Source: Cheiracanthium punctorium
Lineage: Eukaryota > Arthropoda > Arachnida > Araneae > Cheiracanthiidae
Reading direction: 5' to 3'
Length of the DNA: 64,000 bases
Assembly: GCA_038373885.1 (NCBI GenBank)
Contig: JAWZYV010016945.1
Span: 62,001-126,000 of the forward strand
The position numbers were made by a program, and so were the translations under genes. Below, piece after piece: positions 23,260-33,988 of this stretch (position 1 is the first letter of the stretch; each line of letters opens with the position of its first letter). Below the pieces are notes generated by a model that searched no databases, was not told the origin of the DNA, and saw only the letters and a list, made by a program, of their open reading frames with translations.

Positions 23260-23940
23260 CTTCTCACTCGCGTTTACCCTGCCGGGGAAAAAAAGTGGAA
23301 TTTCCGACAGGGTTTCCGATATCGGAACGTTCCCGAGAGCATCGTGGTAGACCAAATTGACGCCCTTTCAGAATGTGACGTCATGGGTGAGAAAAGGTTT
23401 ATTTTTCCGCTTCGGAAAGGTTTCCGAGAAGATCGTGCTAGGGCCCCAGATGGGAACGCAGGGCTGCTATAGTAAACAAACTCTGCTGTGTTCACAAACG
23501 CCTGAGATTCGCCGAATTGGCGGTAGCTAGAGCATGTAATTATAAATAGCACATCGTTGGTGTTAATACCTCGTGTCTATCTTCGGATCGGATTGTTATT
23601 TATTTTTATTTTCCTCAATCAAATCAATTCCCATGTCGATATTCCATTTCACTGACATTTGTTTTCGCACACGCTGATCCCTTTCACTACGAACGGTATG
23701 GCTGACGCTGACTCTTCCGCCATCTTGTGGTGTGACGTCTAAATAGGAAGCACTGCGATTGGCTGGAATTCCAACAACCTGCAATATTTTCGCCTCTGAA
23801 CGAAAAAGTTGGAGTTGACTGTTCCCTAGGTAACCCAGGGAAATTTCCAGGAAAGAGGTTTCTGCAACTGATTGCAGCAACCAAATCGCACGAAAATTCC
23901 TTCGAGTAATAAGGCCTTTAAGGAAAAACGACAAAAAATG
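23260..23940 (+). repeat. Unclassified dispersed repeat G, copy 2
   Basis: Matches 21515-21830 in inverted orientation (blocks given there) but is longer, because about 360 bp between the GATCGTGCTAGGGCCCC block and the TTGCAGCAACC block are absent from copy 1. That internal part is GC-richer than the surroundings, carries TATAAATAG at 23541 and GACGTC-type motifs, and ends with ATAAGGCCTTTAAGGAAAA. The minus-strand frames of 92-112 codons have no recognised domain. Confidence 0.65.
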
Positions 23941-24754
23941 GACATAAAAATGTGTGGAAAAAAGGTAAATGCAACCAAGAGTTTGATAAAACGATTAAAA
24001 AACATATTGGAAAGTCGAGAAGAACTCCATAAATAGAACGATGGAAGAACTAGGACATAACACAGTTTTTCTTTAAATCTGTTATTTTAGTAATCGTCCG
24101 CTGCAGGGGCGTATACAGAAACATGCTTTCCGGGAGGGATATAAAAGAAGTCGTGAGTAAATAAACGAATTTGAGCACGATATGAAGCTTATGCTAACTT
24201 ATTCGAAAATTTCCTGGATGGGGAATAAATCCAGATATGATTCAAAATTAAATCTCATTATATCCTTTATGAATTATTCTTCTTTTCGAAGTTATTTCAT
24301 ACTATTTCGAAGTTCTTTATCGTTGATTTATGTTTAAATTTATCATACATACATAGTGATACTCATAGTGGTGTGCCGTGACATTAAGGTGAAGGAAAAT
24401 CATATATGCACTAAAGAAAAAGTGTTTTGCAAGGAAACAATCGTATTACATTTAAGTACATACAAAATAATTTTTATTGTATGCATTCATAAAATTTGCA
24501 GAATCATTGCCCTATCAGACACATTCGTTATTTCCATGGGTTCACCCTTTCAAATTCATTAAAAATTAATATTAAATTTAATAATGTTTAGATAAAACTA
24601 TGATTAAAGTGAATGTTCTACCAAATCAAAAATTCAAAATAAAACGCATGATGTCCAAAACAAGATGTAAACATCTATCTAAAATGTCAATAAAGCAATG
24701 TTCTTGGTTAATATTAATTACACAAAACAAGTTTAAATAATGTTTCCTGCAAAG
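23941..24754. other. AT-rich spacer with a MITE-end scrap
   Basis: CAGGGGCGTATACAGAAAC at 24104 followed by GGGAGGG resembles the left ends of the G-rich hAT-type MITEs at 12661 and 41713, but no right end was found. Otherwise empty. Confidence 0.3.
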
Positions 24755-25206
24755 TTACACTCTACACTTCTCAAGAACTCGGAACTTGGGACTACGAAAT
24801 GTGCCATCTTGACACTTCCTGTTTTCAGTGCGCGGGTCTTCTTTATCGGAGGTGATGCTGGGGCACGTTAAATACGTGTGGGTCGCAATGTCCTCCAAGT
24901 TCCTAGACAAAAACGATACATCTGGGGGTTGCAAAACTGAGCCTTCGGGTCTTCTTGGTATTTGCTTCAAAATTAAAAAGCTCGCAAACAATCAATAGTG
25001 CTGCCATCTATAGGCTTCCGAATGCGGTAGAAATGAACTCTTCGGTAGCTTGTGGTAGAAATTAACACCCTTGGCCGGTACTGCCGATATTGAATTAATC
25101 TGGATTTGGGGTTGGTACAAAATGCTGTAAAAGCAGAAGTGCCTAAGACCCCATAATCCATACAGACAAGACAGACAAATGATTTTTCTGCTTTTAAATT
25201 TTGCAC
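24755..25206. other. GC-richer island, unclassified
   Basis: About 450 bp clearly less AT-rich than the flanks, with two overlapping minus-strand frames of 78 and 77 codons (24755-24991 and 24973-25206). I see no domain, no convincing splice sites and no inverted ends. It may be a decayed repeat or exon. Confidence 0.25.
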
Positions 25207-27174
25207 AATTTAAAAATATTTATTCCACACTGCTGCAGCAATGTTTATTTTATGCCCCACCGAGATTTCGTAAATGCGAAGACCTCTATAACGACATGAG
25301 AATCATGTAATTGGAATGTGGTAAGATTTGTAATATTTCCGAAGATGACTTATTGCGAATCCCGATTTGCATTGAAAATTACAAAATCGACACAGATGCT
25401 TGGCTCGAAAAAAATCGTATTTCATTGTTTATATATGTATATAATATTCAAATTGTTTTATATAATTGACAACCAACGTCAAATACTTTCATTAAGCAGA
25501 ACAGAAGCCTAATTAAAAGAAAATTGGTTTACAATACTTTCACCAAATGTTTCGTGCACGTGTATTAGTGCTATTATTTGGTATATGATATAGCTAATGT
25601 ATTAGCTTTATCAAGTACCAAAAAATCCGCAATCACTTTTTTTCATTATTCTTTCATTCTTGCCAATAATACGATAAGTTAATGTTTTGCCTGTAAAGCT
25701 GTACATATACGTTAGATTCAAGGAGGGAATCTAGTCATCTATCAAAAGAATTGGCATATATATTTAAGCATTTTTCTGGTAAAGAATTTCTTTCAGTATA
25801 TAGGAACTGAATTTCTTTTTGCTTTTTTGATTCGGAAGACAGTTTCGGTTGGATGTTCTCTTCGCTGACATTTGTTATTCCTGTCACAAAATATCTCATT
25901 ACGTTTTGAGGCTTAAAGGAATTCTTTCGCGAAGTAAAAATCCGATAAATATCGTAGACAAAACCTGATACATACTTAATTTGAAACAATTTCACGTATC
26001 TTAGGACATATCATATTTAATGTTTAATTTTAAGGCAAAATATAGATAAATTTTTTATTTATGTATACATTTATCTTTTTAATTTGATATTTTTTTAATT
26101 TAAAATTTAATTTTTATTGTAAAATAGAATTTATTTTCATCACTACTTGACTGCACTTAAATCTAGGCGAATACATATAAGGAAGTAGAAAACAAAATAT
26201 TAATAGAAATTTCCTCAGAAACTTGCACAGATTAATTTTTGTAAGTGATGAAAAGTACGACAGGAAACGAATTCATAAAAAAAAAACCCACTAATAAAAA
26301 GTAATAATTAAAAAAAAGAACAGTCAATAAAAAATTGAAACTAGTAATAAAAGGCATTAATTTCAAAATAAGAATAAAAAGTATTTAAAGTATAATATAA
26401 AAAGTATATATAAAGTATTCTAAGAGAAAAAAAAGGGGAATGCGGGAAAGTGATCAAACTTTTATTTTGTATTTAGAAGAGTTGCGTGTAGATGATTTAA
26501 TCCCTATTGGCAACTCTATATCAGTTTTGTTTTACTAAATTTTTTTTATGTTATGTATAGAAAATATTTATCATCATTGTAAGAGAAATGATGGTTTAAA
26601 GAAAAATCAAATTCTTTAGTCTATGCTTTTAAATTAATTTCTTATAAATTTTAGATTCGGAGAACTGTGATACCAAAATATCATCCATAAAATTTTTTAT
26701 GCCTATTATATTGAATATACTTCAAAGAATTGAGAGTCAACATGTTATAATTTGGTTAAAAAGTTTAGATGTCTGGTTCGGAAAGTATTATTTTACTAGT
26801 TCATCGTACGTTTCTAGTGTAAAAAAACCTTTACCCAAAAAACAGAAATTACACAAAAAATTTTTTTAAAAAGCATTCTGGGCAAGTTACCACCGATACA
26901 AAAGGCTAATCGTTTGCATTTAATTCTCAGAATGAATAAATTAACCCTTTAATGCGTGATGGTCGCGCCGTGAAACCACCTCTTTCCAGCGCTTTCAACT
27001 GCTAGTCGCAAAAAAATATGGTTAAATGGTCCCAAACCGAAAAAGTACTCAAGCTGACTGTGTCAAAAAGAAAATTTATCTCTGTAGCACGCGATGGACT
27101 ATTCAATCGACCGCCATATTGCTGGTAGTGAACTCGAGATATGTCAACGGGTGTACTTTATTAGCATTGGGCAC
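25207..27174. other. AT-rich stretch, no gene seen
   Basis: Holds only an 86-codon minus frame (25735-25995) of unknown nature, homopolymers and AT-rich filler. A less AT-rich segment at 26940-27170 leads into the TATA box described next. Confidence 0.5.
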
Positions 27175-27225
27175 TATATAAAGTTGTTCTTCTACATAGA
27201 TCTGAAAATGGTTGAGCGTGTAAGT
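27175..27225 (+). promoter_or_regulatory. TATA box followed by ATG and splice donor
   Basis: TATATAAAG at 27175-27183 is followed by AAAATGG at 27206 and, after only four codons (M-V-E-R), a strong donor GTAAGTATT at 27220. CCGCCATATTG at 27110 upstream resembles a YY1/Pho site. The layout imitates a gene with a tiny first exon, but the ATG falls almost where transcription would start, leaving no leader, so this may be coincidence or a non-coding first exon. Confidence 0.25.
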
Positions 27226-28513
27226 ATTAACCGGAGAAAATCTACTTTGTTACATACGCTGTATTTTTTTTTTTTTTTTTTTTTTGCTTTAATAAGTTTT
27301 TCACGGCCAGTACAGTTAAAATATCTACTCTGATGTCTCGAAATATATTTTTGTTGCATGCTATATTGTGTTATGTTCATTCTAACAATACCAAAGTATT
27401 TACGTAACGAAAATACTTAATAAATATACTAGAAATTGGGGATTTTCTAATGCATTTAGATAGTTTCATTCCTTATATAACACTACTTAAAAATGCAATT
27501 TTAAGTGCCATAAGGTTCTAAAGTGAACTTGGATGTTAGAGTTGTGTCTTATTTATTTTTTATTATCACAGATGAATTGAAAAAATTCTATCGAATTAAA
27601 TATTGATATTTTTAATTGGATAGTATACTTAGATTTAAGAAAAAGAGACTTTAATTATCGCTTAATATAATGTGATCATAAGCAATTATCAATTCGATAT
27701 TTTACTAGAGATATCTGTCTTAAATTTTATCTGATAGGATTGTGGTGGCTGAGAGTTAGAAACAGTAAATGCTAAATATATTTATCCGTTACATAACGAT
27801 AATATTTTTTTTTTTTTTTTTGCATTCATACCCAGAAAAGGACAAATGAATAAAATGCATTTTTTTTTCTGACAAGAACTGTAATATGAGGCAAATGCAA
27901 AGTAAATATTGCTTTCTGGGGACACGTTTCTGTCAAGAAAAAATGTCAAATGCCCGAGTCATTTAAACGAAAGGGAACTTCCTTTGTGGCACAGAAATAT
28001 AAATATCAGCAGCTGAAAATACAAATAAATGCATCTGCGCCGTCCCCTTTGTTTAGAATTTGCATTTCTTGTTGGACGTAAATTGAATAAAATTTGTAAA
28101 TATTCCATGCCACAAATGTGCAAGACACAAAACCGGGAAATAAACAAACATTTAGTTATTCAGACATTCATTATATTCATGTATGATAACATCTTTTGTC
28201 TTGTTTGGCTCCCATAACCGACCCAATGATTCTCTTTTATGCATGAAGATAGATAGCATGAATATCAGATGTAAAGACACAGTGCTGTCTTTTTTTTTAC
28301 TGAATACATCAAATTCGGAAGACAGTTAATGGCTATGAAGGGCGTCTTGCTCATATTTCTGAAAATGGAAAACCGGATTCGATAGAAGTCGTAGAAATAG
28401 AGTTATAAGTTATTTAATAATATAATACAGACTCATAAAATTCTTACCACGATCGTATGTGCTGTAATTTTATCCCATAGTGATTTAAATTTAACCCTTT
28501 AAGACCCCGCATC
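27226..28513. other. AT-rich stretch, no gene seen
   Basis: Poly-T runs at about 27267-27285 and 27806-27821. No supportable frame. Confidence 0.5.
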
Positions 28514-28709
28514 CATGGGCGCCGGCAGAATATTTCCCAGGGGGGGCAAAGACTACTCCAGGGGGGCAAAGACTACTCAAGAGGGGGGCAAAGTCTACTT
28601 CAACGTATGGTTACCCTGTTGGAAAGAGCAAAAAAGTAAGGGAAAAAACACTGCATACAAATACTGGGGGGGTTCCATTGCCCCCCCCCCTTGTCTGCTG
28701 GCGCCCATC
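28514..28709. mobile_element. G-rich MITE, family H, copy 1
   Basis: The ends CATGGGCGCCGGCAG and (reverse complement) GATGGGCGCCAGCAG form an inverted repeat. The flanks CCCGCATC and TCCACATC agree in 6 of 8 bases, compatible with a hAT target duplication. The interior holds three tandem copies of a unit containing GGGGGGCAAAGACTACT, against one in the copy at 46347-46499, then TCAACGTATGGTTACC and GGAAAGAGCAAAAAAG shared with that copy. The 93-codon frame across it is incidental. Confidence 0.75.
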
Positions 28710-30639
28710 TCCACATCCACATCTGCGCGACACAAAATCTACCTATATTGTCGTGTAAAATGGATATTTCAACCTATACACATAAAAGAAACTTAATTTT
28801 TCTAGACCATTTACTAATCAGAAATATTTATTTTTTTACAGCAAATTTAATATCTATCATTATATAAATAAATATTTAATTCAATGAGAAGTTTTTTGTG
28901 GTCTGGAAGGATTAAGATGCAAACCGCTCCATATTTAAATTTATTTTTTTATATCTTATCAAACAATACATGCACGTTTCGTTTAAGCAAGGTTTCTTTC
29001 TACGGGAATCATTAGTGTATATCTCACTGAATATTTTAGGAGGTTTGACTATCATCAGCGTAGAATAATAATTCGAGAGAAGCAAGTAACTATTTTTTAA
29101 TATTTAATCGATATTAAGCTGCACTGATAATTCAGTGTGCATCTACTACGGAAAAAAACGATGATTTAAACCACATATGGACAACCGGTGGCTCGCCATG
29201 GCTTTTGATTTGGCCATCGGAACATTTCAAATTCTCATAGAAAATCCATATAAGCTATTCAAAACCCCATATCCCATTTACGCGGCCCATGACTTCGCTA
29301 ACATCCTGTTTGGCCAGCAACAAAGGTTGCCCATACCTGTTTTATACGATTCTCTTCTTAAACGCACAAAATTCATCACACCATTGCTTTCTGTTTTTAC
29401 CTCTAGAATGGAATGCAAGTGGATTCACTCTAAGCTAGATAATAACGACATGCTCTCTATCTCTTGAAAAAACAATCATGGTTATGAATGCTTTTGAAGT
29501 AGAATATCACATTCTCTACATGCATGCTGAACAATTTTTAAAGCATTCAAATTATATAAGGGAAACGAATTCAGAATGTTTCTTTATCTGTCTTTTACAC
29601 TTGTAAACAATAAACCTGTAGACTTTTTGTTACCAACGGAAAACATTATTATGGACAGAAGCAGAATTATAAAATAAACGCCATCCACTGAAAGAAAAGA
29701 TTATAAAATACTGTATGTGTAAGATTATCTCCTGAATGTTTCTTAATATTTTGCAGGTAGATAGTTTGTAAGAGTCTGTTGCACAGTTGGAAGATATATT
29801 CTGATTTTTTACTGGTATATATTGTATTGTTTTTATAGACTGTTAAAATGCCCCTTCGTTGAAAACAGTGTTCTTAAATATTCTAAATTATGTGTGTTGT
29901 GTAACACTTACCGGTATTCCACGTCGGCAGCAATCAAAACTCTTTATTCCAACCTCTTCATTTGTCAATTGAAAAGCCGGCCTGAGGCAACTCTAAATAA
30001 CACATTCTATGAGGCGAAATGCCCTCTGTTGACACAGTTAGACTGCTAGCAATTAGAAATAATCATCAGAATAGATATTTTATGTCACGAAGACGTCCAA
30101 CATATTTGTATGTCAAATTTTCGGCCTTCCTACTCAAAATTGATTAGTATGGTTTATGTCTTTCCTAAATAAGTGTATATTGACATGTAGTTGAAAACAT
30201 TTGGTACTATATTACTCTGTATGGAACCTAAGTTTTCTGAGAGCAATAGCTGCCCCATAACCAAAAAGGCGAGCTGCTCTCAAGAGGTTGTATCTTTTAT
30301 CTCGTATTTGTATGATTTGATTTGTGAGCAGTAAAAAATAAATAAACTGATGGTTTCATTAAATGTGGGACGTCTTATAGTGTACTGTTCTAACCGTTAA
30401 GTTTGAGATCGATGTGTAATTTCATGTGGACGTACCTAAATTTCTCAAGTCTTTCAAGATTTTTCAAAAACGTTCGAGTAAAAATATTTTGTCACAGTTT
30501 TTGTCTCATCTTTAAAAAATGTTAATATATTGAATTTTCATAAGAAAAATGACACACAAAATTTAGTAAAATAAATCTTGCATATATGGTGCAATAAGAT
30601 TAATTTGGAATAGTTATAAACTTCTTTTAACATTATGTT
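28710..30639. other. Spacer with one unrecognised 96-codon frame
   Basis: The plus frame 29177-29467 starts MDNRWLAMAF and has a mixed, codon-like composition (fewer Asn/Lys/Ile than chance frames here), with Trp, Pro and Gln well represented. I recognise no domain, acceptor or donor around it. It could be an exon, a transposon scrap or chance. The rest is AT-rich filler. Confidence 0.25.
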
Positions 30640-32290
30640 AGAATATGAATTTGAATTTGAATGCCACATGTTTGCCGGCTTGGTCGGCGGAGCTGACCTT
30701 CAAGCCTTTAGCGGCAATCTGCGGAGTTTATTGGGGAAAAAAAATGGATTTTTACAAAATATAGCTGGGAAGGCCGGGCACTGGGATTTCCCACGCAGGG
30801 GCCTGTGTCATAAAGTGCTCCCACTTAAGATACAAAGCATCTTCATGTTATGCGGGACAGGAAGTCCTGCATTGATGTTTTCATCTGTTTGAGAGATGAC
30901 CTCCGTGACTGGGCCACTCCTATGCTGTTAGTTGGTTAGTTGGACTATATTTGTTAACAGAGAACAGATTCTGGCCATTTTCCTTGTGGACACTTTGCTG
31001 CGAAGGGCGCTTAGAGTCAATGCCTGAGCATGCTCTTGCGGTGGTCTGCGCACATAATTAGATTTTGTGATTTCACAATCAAAGAGAACATGCTCTGCTG
31101 TTCCTGATGCAGAGATCATCTTGCCGGAGATTGAATCGATCGAGATAGGCAGGAAACGGCCCGTGTCCTGTGAGGAATGCAGTAGTTTGGAATGTGAGGG
31201 GAATCGCATGTAGAACTGGCTTGGGCAGCCATTTATGAGTGTAGCGACCCTTTGGACTTTCATTCCACTGTTGTTGCCATCGTCTCATCAGCCCATTTCT
31301 TAGTTTTCTTTTTAAGAAAGAGACAGGCGCAGGTATTGTTTGAGCTAGACTTTGTAATTCTGTCGCTTTTTTGGCAAGGTCATCTGCTCTCTCGTTCCCT
31401 GTTACCCCCACGTGGGCCTTGATATGGTGGAGTCTTACACGAGGGTGCTCCATTAGTTCTTTTTTATATCTAGAACCTGTTTGGAAGCTGTGCCATGTTG
31501 GGTATTGCTGTTAGGCCAGACAGTCTGTCGCAGTAGATTAGTGTAGGGACTCGCTGCTGTTCCCTCGTCCATTTGAGGGTTTGGTTGATTGCATTCAGTT
31601 CTGCATGGAAAACTGAATTGTGGTCTCCGATGCGGCATGTGTAGTACGTAATTTCGGTGAGGTGGTTATATACTACGAAGGCGGCTCCCACCCCTGACTC
31701 CGATTTCGATCCATCTGCGTAGATAGTTCTACCTTTGGTCAGTGGTGAGACGGTTGTGTTTAGAGTAATTTGCTTGCTATGTAATTCTTTTGCTGGGTGT
31801 AGCTGCCATCTAGGTATTTTCCTTGTGAAGGCTGGTAGAAGACCTAGTTCCGCTTCCCAGGAGTTCCTAGTATTGCCGAATCTCGTTAGCCCTACTCTTA
31901 ATGCCTCAGCTTCTAGCTCCAGAGGCAGTGGTGGCAGCCCTGTTATGACGCATAAAGCTTCAGTTGATGTAGTTCTGTAACCCTTGCTGATTCCTAGAAG
32001 TGAAATACGTTGAAGAGAGAGGAGCTTTTGCTGTGCCTGCTTATTTAAACCAAGTGCCCAGACTCCTGCCGAGTAAAGTACTTGTCGTAGCTGCACGGCT
32101 CTATACCATGTCTTTAGTAAAGTTGTTGAGGCTCCCCAGGTCTTTCCTGCAACCTTTCCTATGCCCAGTTGTAGTTGTGCAGTCTTTTGCCTGAGAGTGT
32201 CAATGTGGTATAGCCAGGTCAGGTTTTTATCGATTGTGAGGCCGAGTAATTTTATAGTGCTTTTACCTAAACTGAATATTGAGAATCTGT
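30640..32290 (-). mobile_element. 5'-truncated LINE retrotransposon with RNase H
   Basis: On the minus strand the copy begins inside the reverse transcriptase C-terminal (thumb) region (about 32290-32200; contains TIKLLGLTIDKNLTWLYHI). It runs through an RNase H domain and a Cys/His cluster, then a GC-richer 3' untranslated part (30900-30650). It ends at an (ATTCAA)n-like tail at 30640-30660, as many LINEs do. Because integration starts from the RNA 3' end, a missing 5' part with an intact tail is normal. No clear target duplication was found. Confidence 0.85.
30928..32280 (-). pseudogene. LINE ORF2 remnant: RT end, RNase H, Cys/His motif
   Basis: The main open piece (31470-32096) encodes 208 residues: the end of the reverse transcriptase, then RNase H with D128 in YADGS, E166 in AELNAI and D190 in IYCD. 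After frameshifts near 31500 and in the A run near 31465, the frame at 31079-31453 continues with KAHVGVTGNERADD (the late His and Asp of RNase H), then a linker. After another shift near 31110 comes ASGTAEHVLFDC, a short Cys/His motif usual after RNase H in I/Jockey/R1-like LINEs. At least three frameshifts make it non-functional. The endonuclease and most of the reverse transcriptase are absent. Confidence 0.85.
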
Positions 32291-32309
32291 AGAATTTTAT
32301 TATCTACTT

Positions 32310-32381
32310 TACTAGCAATTTTGCTCGGGTCGTCATTCGCCGGCTAAATAGCCGTTGGTAACCCGAGCAAAATTGCTAGTA
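32310..32381. repeat. Perfect 21-bp inverted repeat with 30-bp loop
   Basis: TACTAGCAATTTTGCTCGGGT at 32310-32330 is repeated exactly inverted at 32361-32381. Each arm also contains a small nested palindrome (AGCAA/TTGCT). It abuts the 5' end of the LINE fragment. Arms ending in CTAGTA with a small hairpin resemble Helitron 3' ends, but this is only a suggestion. Confidence 0.9.
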
Positions 32382-33510
32382 GGGTAAATATAAAGCTACC
32401 TCATTATTTTTGAATTGGAGTAGACTGAATATTTATTTGTATCTATAAAAATGTTAACTTTGTTTTAAATTTAAATAGAATGCCATAAAAAAGTGTTGGA
32501 ATTCGTTTGGCAATAATAATGTTGATATTTAATTTAGGTGTAAATTTCTCACCCAATTCCTGAGATAAAATTGCATGATTTTTCAGGGTTTTCCACAACT
32601 ATTTTGACAGAATTTCGGTTTATGCAAGTGTATATTGTAATTTACAGCTGGTATACCAATACAGACAATCATTAAATTGTTACACATATATCCAAATTGA
32701 TTGGAAGATTTGGAGCATCTCAGACATGAAAAATGAAGAACAATTTCAAAATGCAGAATTTCGATATTTGTTTAGGATTATTGTTTTTGAGCCAAAATTT
32801 ACAAATTTCAATGAAATTTTCTGTTTAGAAACAAACAATCCCCTAACTATTCCAGGTTTTTCAAGTCTTCCCTGATCGATGGCAAATCTGTTTGGAAAAA
32901 AAAAATCTGTGACAATTCCTAGCACCCTGAATTATTTATGTGATCATTTTTTCCTACCACGTTTCCTTCGCACGGTATATGTCCTTTTTATTGAAAACCT
33001 TACACTTATAAAGAGGAGAATAAGTCGAATATTTTGTTACCTGAAAAAAAAGAAAAATCTTCTGTAGTCCCTTCAATTACGCCAGTTCGTGCTTGGTAAT
33101 GCAAAAGCTTCATATTTCAGCTTCTTCTCGAATCAAACTTTCTTCAAAGTCTTTAAAGTTTTAGATTAAACGACAGTAGATTTCACTTTCGAAAAACATC
33201 ACTGTCTTGGAAAAAGCCCTACGATCAACCGAAATACTTTTATATAAAGACTTTACCAAATGGAGTTTGGGCACTTAAATGGAAAAGGGTATTTGTGAAA
33301 ATGAAGAAAAGTTGGAAAGTTCTGCAACCCCATTACCATAAGTTTAATTTAAGATCCATTTTAAATTCTCCAATAAAATTTGCCATAGGATTTGTATTAT
33401 TTGTGTATTTGAGAGGCAATCTTCTGGGTTTACCGCGAGTTCAAGACTGTAATATGTTAAGTGAAAACAAAAAAGGAAGGAGCGAATAAACAAAGATATA
33501 CAAGCCTATA
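32382..33510. other. AT-rich stretch, no gene seen
   Basis: Two short plus frames (62 and 64 codons) of chance composition. No other structure. Confidence 0.5.
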
Positions 33511-33988
33511 CCGGGTGTCCTAAAATAAAAAGACGATTTTCAAAAACTCATAACAAGAAAACAGTTAAGGTTAAAAAAAAAGTTCTTGCAGAAAATTAAG
33601 GTAACTGGGCATGTATACGAGTATTTTACGCAACACAAATAATTTTAATTCAAAAGGGTGCTGATATAATAATTTAAAGAAAGTTTCCAAACTTCCAAAA
33701 AGTCTGTTCTTCCTTTGATGATATTATGCAAAGGGCAAGATTTTATCATTATTTGCCTATTTTAATGAATATTTCAGGAACTTTTGAGAAACCATGAGAG
33801 CGTCAAATTTGAAAAATTCATTAAAAAATGACCGATAGTAAAAAAGTGCGGTTTGCATTAATAGGAGCGTTTTATTATTTAAAAAAATGCGCTGTCTCAT
33901 GAATTTGTTTCAAGAATTGTTTTTTTAACCGTGACAGTATTTGTGCGATAATTTGTAGAAAACCGTCTATCAAATTTAGGACACCCGA
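33511..33988. mobile_element. MITE of Tc1/mariner type
   Basis: The ends CCGGGTGTCCTAAA and (reverse complement) TCGGGTGTCCTAAA are flanked by TA (33509-33510 and 33989-33990). Imperfect inverted similarity extends about 85 bp, including GGTTAAAAAAAAAGTTCTTG against GGTTAAAAAAACAATTCTTG. The 478-bp body has no coding capacity. TA duplications and GGGTGTCC ends suggest mobilisation by a Tc1/mariner transposase. Confidence 0.82.
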
